DNA of 12,841 nucleotides from Paracoccaceae bacterium (GCA_015485375.1 WFTU01000434.1:1-12841); one strand, 5' to 3'; counted from the stretch's first letter, positions 1 through 6,478 are shown. The notes: generated by a model from the letters alone, not told the origin. Numbers and translations: made by a program.

Positions 1-2
1 CA

Positions 3-59
3 AAAACCGGCGAACATGTGCGTTCGCTCTACTGGGATTATGCCCATTCGGAGGACTGA
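3..59 (+). CDS. 3' end of an unidentified upstream gene (partial)
   Basis: The frame beginning at base 3 reads KTGEHVRSLYWDYAHSED and ends at TGA 57-59, one base before the quinone oxidoreductase ATG at 61. The acidic, aromatic-rich tail and the 1-bp spacing look like the C-terminus of a real gene in the same operon. Only 18 residues are visible, so I cannot identify the family. It remains possible that this is chance open sequence. The Shine-Dalgarno of the next gene (50-54) lies inside this frame, which is common in tight operons. Confidence 0.45.
   Translation, partial: KTGEHVRSLYWDYAHSED
50..54 (+). promoter_or_regulatory. Shine-Dalgarno deciding the quinone oxidoreductase start
   Basis: A perfect GGAGG lies six bases before ATG 61. 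There is nothing comparable before the upstream in-frame ATG at 16, so it fixes the start. Confidence 0.8.
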
Positions 60-60
60 C

Positions 61-1056
61 ATGCTGCCCGGCACCATGCGCGCCATTGAAATCAGCGAGG
101 CCGGAGGGCCGGAGGTTCTGCACCTGACCACCCGTCCGGTGCCGGAACCCTCGACCGAGGACATCCTGATCAAAATCGAGGCCGCCGGTGTCAACCGCCC
201 CGACGCCCTGCAACGCGCGGGGGCTTACGCGCCACCGCCGGATGCCTCCGACCTGCCCGGTCTGGAATGTTCGGGAGAGGTCGTGGCTATTGGTTCCGGC
301 GTCACCCGCTGGAAGATCGGCGACAAGGTCTGCGCCCTGCTGCCCGGTGGCGGTTACGCCGAATACGCCACCACCCATCAGGATCACGCCCTGCCGGTCC
401 CCGAAGGCTTGACCATGATCGAGGCCGCGGCCCTCTGCGAAACATTCTTCACCGTCTGGACCAATGTGTTCGAGCGCGGCCATTTGCAGGCCGGCGAAAC
501 CTTCCTCGTCCATGGCGGCACCTCCGGCATCGGCACTACCGCCATCCAGCTCGCCAAAGCCTTCGGCGCGCGGGTGTTTGCCACCGCCGGCAGCGCCGAA
601 AAATGTACGAAATGCGCGGAACTGGGGGCCGAGCGCGCTATCAACTATAATACGGAAGACTACGTCGAGGTCGTCAAATCCGCCACCAACGGGCGCGGCG
701 TTGACCTGATCCTCGACATGGTCGGTGGCCCCTACATCGCCCGCAACATCCGCGCGCTCGCTGTTGATGGCCGCCTCGCCATGATCGCCTTCCTCGGTGG
801 TCCAAAAGCCGAAATCAACTTCGCCCAGATCATGGCCAAACGCCTGACCGTCACCGGCTCCACCCTGCGCCCGCGCTCCGTGCAGGACAAAGCAGTGATC
901 GCCGAAGCACTATGCACCAAAGTCTGGCCCCTGATCGACGCAGGCCGCATAGCGCCCGTGATGGACCAGACCTTCCCGCTGGAACAGGCCGCCAAAGCCC
1001 ATCGGCGGATCGAGAGCGCGGGGCATGTAGGAAAGATTGTTCTGACGCTCCGGTAG
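61..1056 (+). CDS. NAD(P)H-quinone oxidoreductase, PIG3/TED2 type (zinc-free MDR family)
   Basis: This is a 331-residue medium-chain dehydrogenase/reductase. Residues 1-110 form a GroES-like domain with the family signatures VNRPDALQ and LPGLECSGEV. The nucleotide-binding Rossmann fold begins at about 150 with HGGTSGIG. No zinc-ligand pattern is visible, as expected for zeta-crystallin-like quinone reductases, which transfer electrons from NAD(P)H to quinones or other electrophiles in the cytoplasm. The length matches the PIG3 family (about 325). I chose ATG 61 because GGAGG at 50-54 sits six bases upstream. ATG 16 would add 15 unmatched residues, and ATG 76 (MRAIEISE) is the only serious alternative. 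The preceding frame ends 1 bp upstream, suggesting an operon. The gene converges on the minus-strand gene ending at 1060, with 3 bp between the stops and no terminator. The physiological substrate cannot be read from sequence. Confidence 0.93.
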   Translation: MLPGTMRAIEISEAGGPEVLHLTTRPVPEPSTEDILIKIEAAGVNRPDALQRAGAYAPPPDASDLPGLECSGEVVAIGSGVTRWKIGDKVCALLPGGGYAEYATTHQDHALPVPEGLTMIEAAALCETFFTVWTNVFERGHLQAGETFLVHGGTSGIGTTAIQLAKAFGARVFATAGSAEKCTKCAELGAERAINYNTEDYVEVVKSATNGRGVDLILDMVGGPYIARNIRALAVDGRLAMIAFLGGPKAEINFAQIMAKRLTVTGSTLRPRSVQDKAVIAEALCTKVWPLIDAGRIAPVMDQTFPLEQAAKAHRRIESAGHVGKIVLTLR

Positions 1057-1059
1057 CCC

Positions 1060-2034
1060 CTACCGCGACAGGTCCAGAATATCCGGCCAGGGCGCCTGAT
1101 CGGCAGTGGCGAGCGCCGCCTGTCCCCACCACACCACCAGCTCCAGATCGAAAAGGCGGGCCGGCTGCAACATGACAGCCAGTACCGTGCGGCTTGGCGG
1201 TCGCGCACTCTCTACCAGTCCGGGCGGAAAATTCTCCGCCAGATAGACCGGATCGAACATATCGCGAAAGGCGAACCCCTGCAGGGCCATCATATGGCGC
1301 TTGTCCGGCAGGTTTTCGACCAGCCATTGAACGTAGGCGGCGACCGTAGAAACCTCTCCGAGCAACTGCGCCTCCACCGTCGGCATCCCGATCTGCGCCA
1401 GCGATTGCGGCACCGGATAGACATCGAAACCGACAATATCCCCGTATTCCGAGTAGCGCAGAACCGCATCGAGATAGGCCGCCCGTTGCGCCGCGCTTGC
1501 ATATTGCTGCTTGTCGAGAATGATCGGCGCGTGAACCATAACAACCGGCATTTCCGGCGCAATCTGCTTCACCCGCTCATAAAGCGCCTGCACATCGGCG
1601 AGCGGCACTCCCTTGTCCGGTGCCTCGTCATAATTCGTGACGGCAAAGACCTGTCCGCTTCCGGCACATTCCAGAACCTGCGCCAGAGGATCATCGGCTA
1701 ACGGCGGCATGTTCCGCGCATCGGGATACAACAATTCGGCCGGCAGGATCAGGCGCACCCCGCTGTCGCGCAACGCCCGAAACGCGGCATCATCGGGACT
1801 GCATGGCGGCAGGAAATCCCCCTCGAAACCGAAAGATAGCGGCTCCGGCACCTCGCGATACTGGAAGGTCGGGAAAAAATAGGAGATACCGTTCGCCGCG
1901 AGGTCGTCGAACAGTGCCGGATAATCCCGCGCCGACGCCATATCCTGCGGCACGCCAGCCGCCGCGAAAGACTGCGCCAGCGCCGAACCCGCCGAAAACA
2001 CGCCGACAAACAGGGCAACAAAAAACCGCCTCAC
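1060..2034 (-). CDS. secreted protein of unknown function, TIM-barrel glycoside-hydrolase-like
   Basis: This is a 324-residue protein starting at GTG 2034. Residues 1-20 are a clear Sec signal peptide (VRRFF, hydrophobic core, SALA then Q), so it is probably periplasmic or exported. The frame stays open upstream to 2361, but that part is antisense-like and overlaps RNase T2. The signal peptide and the GTGA overlap of start and RNase stop (2031-2034) settle the start and imply translational coupling. The body alternates hydrophobic strands and helices in a way that resembles a (beta/alpha)8 barrel: VTNYDEAPD (132-140), PVVMVHAP (163-170), DIVGFDVYP (199-207), MMALQGF (248-254) and ELVVWWGQ (298-305). 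In clan-A glycoside hydrolases, similar strand ends carry the acid/base and nucleophile glutamates. Here E137 could be the first, but Q252 stands where the second might be expected. I do not recognise a named family, so the fold is inference and the substrate is unknown. Confidence 0.75.
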   Translation of the reverse strand: MRRFFVALFVGVFSAGSALAQSFAAAGVPQDMASARDYPALFDDLAANGISYFFPTFQYREVPEPLSFGFEGDFLPPCSPDDAAFRALRDSGVRLILPAELLYPDARNMPPLADDPLAQVLECAGSGQVFAVTNYDEAPDKGVPLADVQALYERVKQIAPEMPVVMVHAPIILDKQQYASAAQRAAYLDAVLRYSEYGDIVGFDVYPVPQSLAQIGMPTVEAQLLGEVSTVAAYVQWLVENLPDKRHMMALQGFAFRDMFDPVYLAENFPPGLVESARPPSRTVLAVMLQPARLFDLELVVWWGQAALATADQAPWPDILDLSR

Positions 2035-2672
2035 CGGATCGGGTCCAGAATCGCGTCCTCCAGCGAGCAGTCCTGCACCGTTTCGGCACTGCACTGGCGT
2101 AGATCCAGTTCCTTCGTCAGGCAGATCCGCGCTTCCTGAATCAGGCCACCCTTGCAGGTTATCGTAATCTGGTCCGGCTCCATTTGCGGATTGGCTTCCA
2201 AAAATGCCGCCTCGATCACGCGGGCCGGAACCTCGACACTCCGGCTCAGCTTGCGCAGAATTTCGGGCCGCACAATGCTCTCGTAAGCCTTGCGCGCGGC
2301 CTCGTAATAGGCATCCGACGAAAGCCCCGTGCAGCGCCCGTGTTTCTTCCACTGATACCATGCCAGCCCGCTGGTCCCCATGATATCCGCCATCGCAGCC
2401 GTGTCGCCGCGTGACGGATCACGTTCGACCGTCAGGCAAAAGGACGGCCAGCCGCGCTCATACTGCGGCCACAAACCGTGCAGGGTAAAGCCGAAACCTT
2501 TCCCCTCGTCACACTGCGGCGAGTTGCGCGCGTCCCCTTCCAGTTCGCACCAGCTCGGCGTCCAGCTGAGCGACATCACATAGTAATCGAAATCTCCGGC
2601 GCGCTCGCCTTCGGCAAGGGCAGGGGAGGCAAATAGAAGGACTAAACAAAAGGTCTTTATCATTCTGATCAT
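2031..2672 (-). CDS. ribonuclease T2 family protein, secreted
   Basis: This is a 213-residue T2-type endoribonuclease with an N-terminal signal peptide (about residues 1-20, ending SPALA then E), so it is expected in the periplasm or outside the cell. Family members cleave RNA through a 2',3'-cyclic phosphate. The first catalytic block is FTLHGLWP (62-69, His65). The second is WYQWKKHGRC (105-114, Lys110, His111). The usual second block is HEWxKHG, so Tyr106-Gln107 replaces His-Glu. Six or more cysteines could form the family's disulfides. ATG 2672 and ATG 2663 both give a good signal peptide. Neither has a well-spaced Shine-Dalgarno: GGGAG at 2687-2691 is 14 bases from the first and is better placed for an out-of-frame ATG at 2679. 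It is the first gene of a two-gene operon with the exported protein and diverges from trcR. Confidence 0.9.
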   Translation of the reverse strand: MIRMIKTFCLVLLFASPALAEGERAGDFDYYVMSLSWTPSWCELEGDARNSPQCDEGKGFGFTLHGLWPQYERGWPSFCLTVERDPSRGDTAAMADIMGTSGLAWYQWKKHGRCTGLSSDAYYEAARKAYESIVRPEILRKLSRSVEVPARVIEAAFLEANPQMEPDQITITCKGGLIQEARICLTKELDLRQCSAETVQDCSLEDAILDPIR

Positions 2673-2758
2673 CTGTCATATATACACTCCCGAATTCCCC
2701 GCGAAAACCCAATAAGCGCTCCGCGCACCCGAGTTTTCACACCGGGACAGGTTTGTTT

Positions 2759-2766
2759 GAAGGAGA
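2759..2766 (+). promoter_or_regulatory. Shine-Dalgarno of trcR
   Basis: AAGGAGAG sits six bases before ATG 2773, which supports that start over ATG 2788. Confidence 0.75.
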
Positions 2767-2772
2767 GACCCC

Positions 2773-3498
2773 ATGGCGCTTCCATTGATGGCCAAAGCAA
2801 CAGCCGTTTGGCTTGTTGACAATACGACGCTGACATTCCCGCAGATCGCGGAATTCTGCGGCCTGCACGAGCTGGAGGTCAACGGCATCGCCGATGGCGA
2901 GGTGGCGATCGGCGTCAAGGGTTTCGACCCCATCGCCAACCGCCAGCTTACGGCCGAGGAAATCGCCCGTTGCGAGGCGGACCCGAAGGCACGGCTGGAG
3001 CTGATGTACAATCCCGCTGCCGAAGGCGAGACCAAACGCAAAGGGCCGCGCTACACGCCGCTGTCCAAACGTCAGGACCGCCCCTCGGCGATCGCATGGC
3101 TGGTCAAGTTCCATCCGGAACTGACCGACGGCCAGATCAGCAAGCTTGTGGGTACCACCAAGCCGACAATCCAGGCCATCCGCGACCGCACCCACTGGAA
3201 CATTTCCAACATTTCACCGATCGATCCGGTGGCGCTCGGCATGTGTAAACAGGGCGAGCTAGACGCTGCCGTGGCCAAGGCCGCGAAGAAAAAAGGCGCC
3301 GAGACCATGACCGACGACGAGCGTATGAAGCTGGTCTCCACCGAGCAGTCGCTGAACATGCCGGAAGAGCCGCGCGTGCCCTCCTCCATGTCCGGTCTGG
3401 AGAACTTCAGCCTGACAGAGCCGAAGGAAGAAGAGAAAATTGTCGATGCCGACAGCCTGTTCAACCTGCCGAAAGGCAATGGCGACGACGAGGACTAG
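2773..3498 (+). CDS. trcR: cell-cycle transcriptional regulator TrcR (DUF1013)
   Basis: This is a 241-residue protein with the sequence of the alphaproteobacterial DUF1013/TrcR family, for example AVWLVDNTTLTFPQIAEFCG near the start and IKGFDP-like GVKGFDPIAN at 48-56. Residues 117-141 (LTDGQISKLVGTTKPTIQAI) look like a helix-turn-helix, consistent with DNA binding. After about residue 155 the chain becomes charged and probably disordered, ending in an acidic tail, GNGDDED. The family is restricted to alphaproteobacteria and is linked to cell-cycle transcription. Targets cannot be read here. ATG 2773 follows AAGGAGAG at 2759-2766. The internal ATG at 2788 has no ribosome site. The gene is monocistronic: it diverges from RNase T2 and ends in a strong terminator (3522-3548). 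A weak promoter candidate lies at about 2656-2684 (TTTATC, 17 bp, TATATA), overlapping the RNase T2 start. Confidence 0.92.
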   Translation: MALPLMAKATAVWLVDNTTLTFPQIAEFCGLHELEVNGIADGEVAIGVKGFDPIANRQLTAEEIARCEADPKARLELMYNPAAEGETKRKGPRYTPLSKRQDRPSAIAWLVKFHPELTDGQISKLVGTTKPTIQAIRDRTHWNISNISPIDPVALGMCKQGELDAAVAKAAKKKGAETMTDDERMKLVSTEQSLNMPEEPRVPSSMSGLENFSLTEPKEEEKIVDADSLFNLPKGNGDDED

Positions 3499-3521
3499 GC
3501 GTTCCGCGATACAGAACAGAG

Positions 3522-3548
3522 AGGCCGGAGTTCGCTCCGGCCTTTTTT
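3522..3548 (+). terminator. intrinsic terminator of trcR
   Basis: A perfect 9-bp stem (AGGCCGGAG pairing with CTCCGGCCT, 3522-3530 and 3535-3543) is closed by a TTCG tetraloop in a G-TTCG-C context and is followed by six T (3543-3548). The SDR stop codon on the other strand (3547-3549) lies in the T tract. Read on the minus strand, the stem is not followed by a T run, so the terminator works mainly for trcR. Confidence 0.92.
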
Positions 3549-4350
3549 AATGCGCCGGAATATCCACCGGATCCAGCAGACTGCGCCCGCCGTCCACTGC
3601 CAGAATCTGGCCGGTGATGAAATGCGCCTTGCAGGAGGCCAGAAACGCCGCCGCATCCGCGGCCTCGTCCGCCTCGCCGATATGGCCGAGCGGAGTGGCC
3701 GCCACGATCTTGTCATGCAGGTCCGGATTGTCGCGCAATGACTGGCGCAGGCTGGCGCTCATCAGGCTGCCCATGGCGATACCGTTCACGCGGATACCGT
3801 GCGGGGCAAAAGCCACCGCCAGCGAGCGCGTGAGCTGGTCCAGCGCGGCCGTGGAAACCGAATAGGCCAGCAATTCCGGCCGCGTGCGGGTGGAGGCAAT
3901 CGAGGACAGGTTCACAATCGCCCCGATACTTTCGTCGGGTTCGCGTTTCGGCGTCTGCTGGATCATCCGTTTCGCCACCGCCTGCGCCAGCCGCATGTTC
4001 ACGGTAACATTCTGGTGCATCAGCTGCTCGAACACTTCCTCGTCATCCAGCGGATCGGAGGTCAGCACCTGACGGCTGGCGTTGACCAGCACATCGACGC
4101 GGTCGAAAGAGTCGATGGTGGTGGCCAGCAGGTTGTTGACGGTCAGTTTCTCGCGCAGGTTGCCGCTGAAGGCCGTTGCTTTGCCGCGCCCGTTTTGCAG
4201 CGCCTCGACTTCGGCATCGAGTTTTTCCTCGTCCATGTCGGCCAGCACCACGTTTGCTTCCAGCTCCACAAAGCGCCGGGCAATGGCGAGGCCGATGCCG
4301 TGGGCAGCGCCGGTCACGATAACGGTTTTTCCAGCGATCGTCGGGTCCAT
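3547..4350 (-). CDS. SDR-family oxidoreductase lacking the canonical catalytic lysine
   Basis: This is a 267-residue classical-length short-chain dehydrogenase/reductase. The cofactor motif TGAAHGIG is at 13-20. Acidic ADMD at 37-40, after the second strand, suggests NAD(H) rather than NADP(H). LVNAS (88-92) replaces the usual NNAG. Ser150 in VNLSS and Tyr163 are in the expected places, but the YxxxK motif reads YSVST: position 167 is Thr (ACG). The C-terminal FITGQILAVDGG is typical. ATG 4350 was chosen because GAGG at 4357-4360 is six bases upstream and the frame's upstream extension has no family match. It is the last gene after clpS and the methyltransferase (70-bp gap), and a weak own promoter is possible at 4385-4413. 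Loss of Lys usually impairs proton relay, so this may be a binding or regulatory SDR or use another residue. No substrate can be assigned. Confidence 0.9.
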   Translation of the reverse strand: MDPTIAGKTVIVTGAAHGIGLAIARRFVELEANVVLADMDEEKLDAEVEALQNGRGKATAFSGNLREKLTVNNLLATTIDSFDRVDVLVNASRQVLTSDPLDDEEVFEQLMHQNVTVNMRLAQAVAKRMIQQTPKREPDESIGAIVNLSSIASTRTRPELLAYSVSTAALDQLTRSLAVAFAPHGIRVNGIAMGSLMSASLRQSLRDNPDLHDKIVAATPLGHIGEADEAADAAAFLASCKAHFITGQILAVDGGRSLLDPVDIPAH

Positions 4351-4384
4351 GTTCAACCTCGTGATTCCATCTGCACAAGCGCCG

Positions 4385-4413
4385 ACACTAGCGGAAAGGC
4401 GTGCTGTTTTCGA
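4385..4413 (-). promoter_or_regulatory. candidate sigma70-type promoter for the SDR gene
   Basis: Read on the minus strand, TCGAAA (4408-4413), a 17-bp spacer and TAGTGT (4385-4390) lie between the methyltransferase stop and the SDR start. The match to consensus is only 4/6 and 3/6, so this is tentative. Confidence 0.25.
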
Positions 4414-4420
4414 GTAGTTT

Positions 4421-5428
4421 CTAACGTGCGCTTTTGGGCCTGCGGGCGCGGATAACCTTGAAGGCGCGATCCTGTTCCAGAATTTCCCAATGCTTGAAAT
4501 GCGCCTCCAGCGCCGTTTCATACGGGAGCTGCCGGTTTGCCACCATCAGGAACTGGCCCGAAGGTTTGAGGATCCGTGCCGCCGCCGCAATAAACCCGAT
4601 CCCGATCGAAGGCTCCGCCGCGCGGCTCTGGTGGAACGGCGGATTGGAAATAACGGTCTGATAGGGCGTCGCCGGCTTACCCAGCCCCGCCACATCGGCC
4701 CAGTGAAACCGCGCCCGCGGATCGGTCACATTGACCTTCGCCACCTCCAGCGCTGCATATTCGGCTTCGTAAAGGTCCAGCGACTCGATCTTCCCGCATG
4801 CCGCCAGCACCTGTTCGGCCAGATAGCCCCAACCGGCCCCGAGGTCGGCCACCGCCCCCTTTATCGACTTGTCGAAATAGCGCACCAGCGCCTCGGAACC
4901 TTTATCGACCTTGTCGGGGCTGAACATGCCGGGCGCTGTCAGATACCCCGCCGGATTGCGTTTCGGTGCCGCCGCCGCTTCCCATTCCGTAAATACTGCG
5001 GGGGCCTCGCCGGACAGCCAGAAAACCTTGCCGTGCGATTTTGACAGAACACCGGAAACATCCGTCGCCTTGCGTACCGCTTTCAACAGCGAGTCCACAC
5101 CGTCCGTCTTGTTGCCGCTCACCAGCACCGGCCCGTCGGGCGGGGTCATCCGCACCGCGCGCGCCACATTGGCCATATTCTCCGCCCGATTGCGGGTCAG
5201 TTCGACTATAGCGCCGGAAAACGGCCCTTCGGCCATTGGCACAACAGTAAACCCGCGCGCTTCCAGCCGCTCGGCCACAGGCTTGAAGCCCTGCTCGCAC
5301 ACGAACCCTTCCCGCGCGGCCAGTTCCTGCGGAATCTCCGCCGGGGGACGGATAAACAGCATCGGGCCATCGGGAAGCTCGAGCAGCCCCTCGTCAAGCG
5401 GGAGCAATATACGGGCGGGGTCGGACAT
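4421..5428 (-). CDS. class I SAM-dependent methyltransferase, RsmC/RlmG type (rRNA guanine-N2)
   Basis: This is a 335-residue protein with the two-domain plan of RsmC-like enzymes, which methylate the exocyclic N2 of a guanine in rRNA using S-adenosylmethionine. The N-terminal half is a degenerate, cofactor-less methyltransferase-like domain, including VSGNKTDGVDSLLK at 103-116. MFSPDKVDKGSEALVRYF (168-185) is the family linker. The C-terminal catalytic domain has motif I VADLGAGWGYLA (193-204), the acidic end of strand 2 LDLYEAEYAAL, and the catalytic NPPFH (262-266). ATG 5428 follows AAGGGA six bases upstream. It lies 18 bp after the clpS stop and so is almost certainly co-transcribed with clpS. 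Whether the target is 16S G1207 (RsmC) or a 23S position cannot be decided from sequence, so no symbol is given. Confidence 0.88.
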   Translation of the reverse strand: MSDPARILLPLDEGLLELPDGPMLFIRPPAEIPQELAAREGFVCEQGFKPVAERLEARGFTVVPMAEGPFSGAIVELTRNRAENMANVARAVRMTPPDGPVLVSGNKTDGVDSLLKAVRKATDVSGVLSKSHGKVFWLSGEAPAVFTEWEAAAAPKRNPAGYLTAPGMFSPDKVDKGSEALVRYFDKSIKGAVADLGAGWGYLAEQVLAACGKIESLDLYEAEYAALEVAKVNVTDPRARFHWADVAGLGKPATPYQTVISNPPFHQSRAAEPSIGIGFIAAAARILKPSGQFLMVANRQLPYETALEAHFKHWEILEQDRAFKVIRARRPKSAR

Positions 5429-5446
5429 GGGGTTTCCCTTCAGGGA

Positions 5447-5791
5447 CTATTCTTTTTCCATCGTGCATTGCAGCGGATGCTGGTTGCGACGGGCGTAATC
5501 CATCACCTGCGTCACCTTTGTCTCGGCAATCTCGTGCGTGAACACGCCGACAACCGCCAGACCCTTGGTATGCACGGTCAGCATGATCGCCTCGGCCTGC
5601 GTGGTGTTTAGGCCGAAAAACCGCTCCAGCACATGCACAACGAACTCCATCGGCGTGTAGTCGTCATTCAGCAACAAAACCTTGTAGAGCGGCGGCTTGG
5701 CCGTCTTCGGCTTTGTCTTTGTGACAATCGCTGTGTCCTGATCATCCTCGAAATCGGATGCCATGGTCGGGTTGTGGAAAACTCGGGTCAT
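5447..5791 (-). CDS. clpS: ATP-dependent Clp protease adaptor ClpS
   Basis: This is a 114-residue adaptor that delivers N-degron substrates to the ClpAP protease in the cytoplasm. The mobile N-terminal extension (about 1-34) is rich in charged residues. The core has LLNDDYTPMEFVVHVLERFFG (40-60), with the Asn-Asp-Asp and Met that line the N-degron pocket. It continues with IMLTVHTKG, whose His74 corresponds to the pocket histidine, and GVFTHEIAETKV, the ClpA-facing surface. ATG 5791 was chosen because AGGA (5797-5800) lies five bases upstream. The alternative ATG 5764 has no ribosome site. It is the first gene of clpS-methyltransferase-SDR. Upstream lie a TATATA at 5821-5826, a possible -10 without a good -35, and a 6-bp inverted repeat TCGGTC/GACCGA (5793-5798, 5814-5819) touching the ribosome site. 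Confidence 0.96.
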   Translation of the reverse strand: MTRVFHNPTMASDFEDDQDTAIVTKTKPKTAKPPLYKVLLLNDDYTPMEFVVHVLERFFGLNTTQAEAIMLTVHTKGLAVVGVFTHEIAETKVTQVMDYARRNQHPLQCTMEKE

Positions 5792-5843
5792 ATCGGTCCT
5801 GTGTATACGCGTCGACCGACTATATATTCGCTCGGTGCAAATA

Positions 5844-5868
5844 GAAAAGGGGGCAAAAAGCCCCCTTT
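5844..5868 (-). terminator. intrinsic terminator of the phasin gene
   Basis: On the minus strand, AAAGGGGGC, loop TTTTT and GCCCCCTTT form a 9-bp stem (5860-5868 with 5846-5854). The sequence continues as TCTATTT, giving a U-rich tail. It sits 23 bases after the phasin stop. On the plus strand the stem is followed by CCCGAAAT, so it should act mainly on phasin transcription, insulating clpS. Confidence 0.85.
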
Positions 5869-5891
5869 CCCGAAATCCTGTAAACCGGTGC

Positions 5892-6290
5892 CTAGGCAGC
5901 GAAGGGTTTCAGAGCGCCGGCAGCCTGAACACGCTCGTTGATCGGCGCGGTCACGTCTTTGGCAGCAGCCATATACAGTTCGTTCATTTTTGTAGCCTGT
6001 GCCACAAAACCCTCGAATGCGGATTTGGCGAATTCGGACTGTTTCTCGAACAGTTCGGTTGCGGTTCTGGCTGTCGCCAGTTCCTGTGCAACCGCCACGG
6101 CATCCTCGAAGGATTTTTTCGAGTATGTGGTGATTTCCTCGGTCAGGGTCTCGGTGACCTTGGCAGCGGCCTCGGAAGCCTTGACGATGGCTTCAACGTT
6201 CTGCTGGCCAAAGGCAGCGATATCCTCGAAACCTTTTGCAGCGGTTTCGGTGGTTTTGTCGGCTTTTTTAGCGGTTGTCTTGGCGGTCAT
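5892..6290 (-). CDS. phasin family protein (polyhydroxyalkanoate granule-associated)
   Basis: This is a 132-residue, cysteine-free, Ala/Lys/Glu/Thr-rich protein predicted to be almost all amphipathic helix, with the phasin-type core FEDIAAFGQQNVEAIVKASEAAAK (21-44) and SKKSFEDAVAVAQELATARTATELFEKQSEFAKSAFEGF (57-95). The N-terminal 15 residues are Lys/Thr/Ala-rich, like the low-complexity tails common in this family. Phasins coat polyhydroxyalkanoate granules and control their size and number. ATG 6290 has GGAG (6298-6301) about seven bases upstream. The gene is a single transcription unit with a clear promoter (6344-6372), TGC-rich candidate PhaR sites, a leader hairpin and a terminator. A synthase gene is not in the window, so the PHA link rests on family alone. 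Confidence 0.9.
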   Translation of the reverse strand: MTAKTTAKKADKTTETAAKGFEDIAAFGQQNVEAIVKASEAAAKVTETLTEEITTYSKKSFEDAVAVAQELATARTATELFEKQSEFAKSAFEGFVAQATKMNELYMAAAKDVTAPINERVQAAGALKPFAA

Positions 6291-6310
6291 GGGAGTTCTC
6301 CATCCATAGC

Positions 6311-6326
6311 GGGGCGGATTCGCCCC
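6311..6326 (-). other. hairpin in the phasin 5' leader
   Basis: GGGGCG and CGCCCC pair perfectly (6-bp GC stem, 4-base loop). It lies between the predicted transcription start near 6337 and the ribosome site. It could stabilise the abundant phasin mRNA, but its function is inferred. Confidence 0.5.
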
Positions 6327-6343
6327 TGTAATTTCCTGACCCT

Positions 6344-6372
6344 CATATAGGTCTGATGCTGCACTGCGTCAA
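6344..6372 (-). promoter_or_regulatory. sigma70-type promoter of the phasin gene
   Basis: On the minus strand, TTGACG (6367-6372), exactly 17 bp and TATATG (6344-6349) form the best promoter match in the window (5/6 and 5/6). The start would be near 6337, giving a leader of about 47 bases. Confidence 0.75.
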
Positions 6373-6392
6373 GATAATATTGTGCATCGCAC
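6357..6392. promoter_or_regulatory. candidate PhaR operator: TGC-rich repeats on the phasin promoter
   Basis: GTGC-ATC-GCAC (6382-6392) is a perfect inverted repeat just upstream of the -35. TGCTGCACTGC (6357-6367) fills the spacer between -35 and -10. PhaR repressors of Paracoccus and Rhodobacter are known to bind TGC-rich sequences upstream of phasin genes. Overlap with the promoter fits repression, but the identity of the regulator is inferred. Confidence 0.5.
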
Positions 6393-6450
6393 CATTTGCC
6401 CGACTGAATCCCGTTAGCAACACCTCGGGACCAACTGGAAAATAAGTGTT

Positions 6451-6478
6451 TTCTTGTGCGGAATTCCCGTGCTAGAGT
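6451..6478 (+). promoter_or_regulatory. weak candidate promoter for the carboxypeptidase gene
   Basis: TTCTTG (6451-6456), 16 bp and TAGAGT (6473-6478) lie 72 bp before ATG 6550. The match is modest. The rest of the 259-bp phasin/carboxypeptidase gap shows an A-rich run at 6481-6492 and no other gene. Confidence 0.3.

Noticed and set aside
2035..2361. Upstream extension of the exported unknown protein to 2361
   Set aside because: This part overlaps RNase T2 in another frame and would bury the signal peptide at residue 110. The GTG at 2034 is the sensible start.
3799..4455. Plus-strand frame of 218 codons opposite the SDR
   Set aside because: It is a mirror frame of a clear Rossmann-fold gene, with no own ribosome site or domain.
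5821..5826. TATATA as a firm clpS promoter
   Set aside because: It would be an acceptable -10, but the -35 would fall in the phasin terminator tail with almost no match, so I did not list it as a feature.
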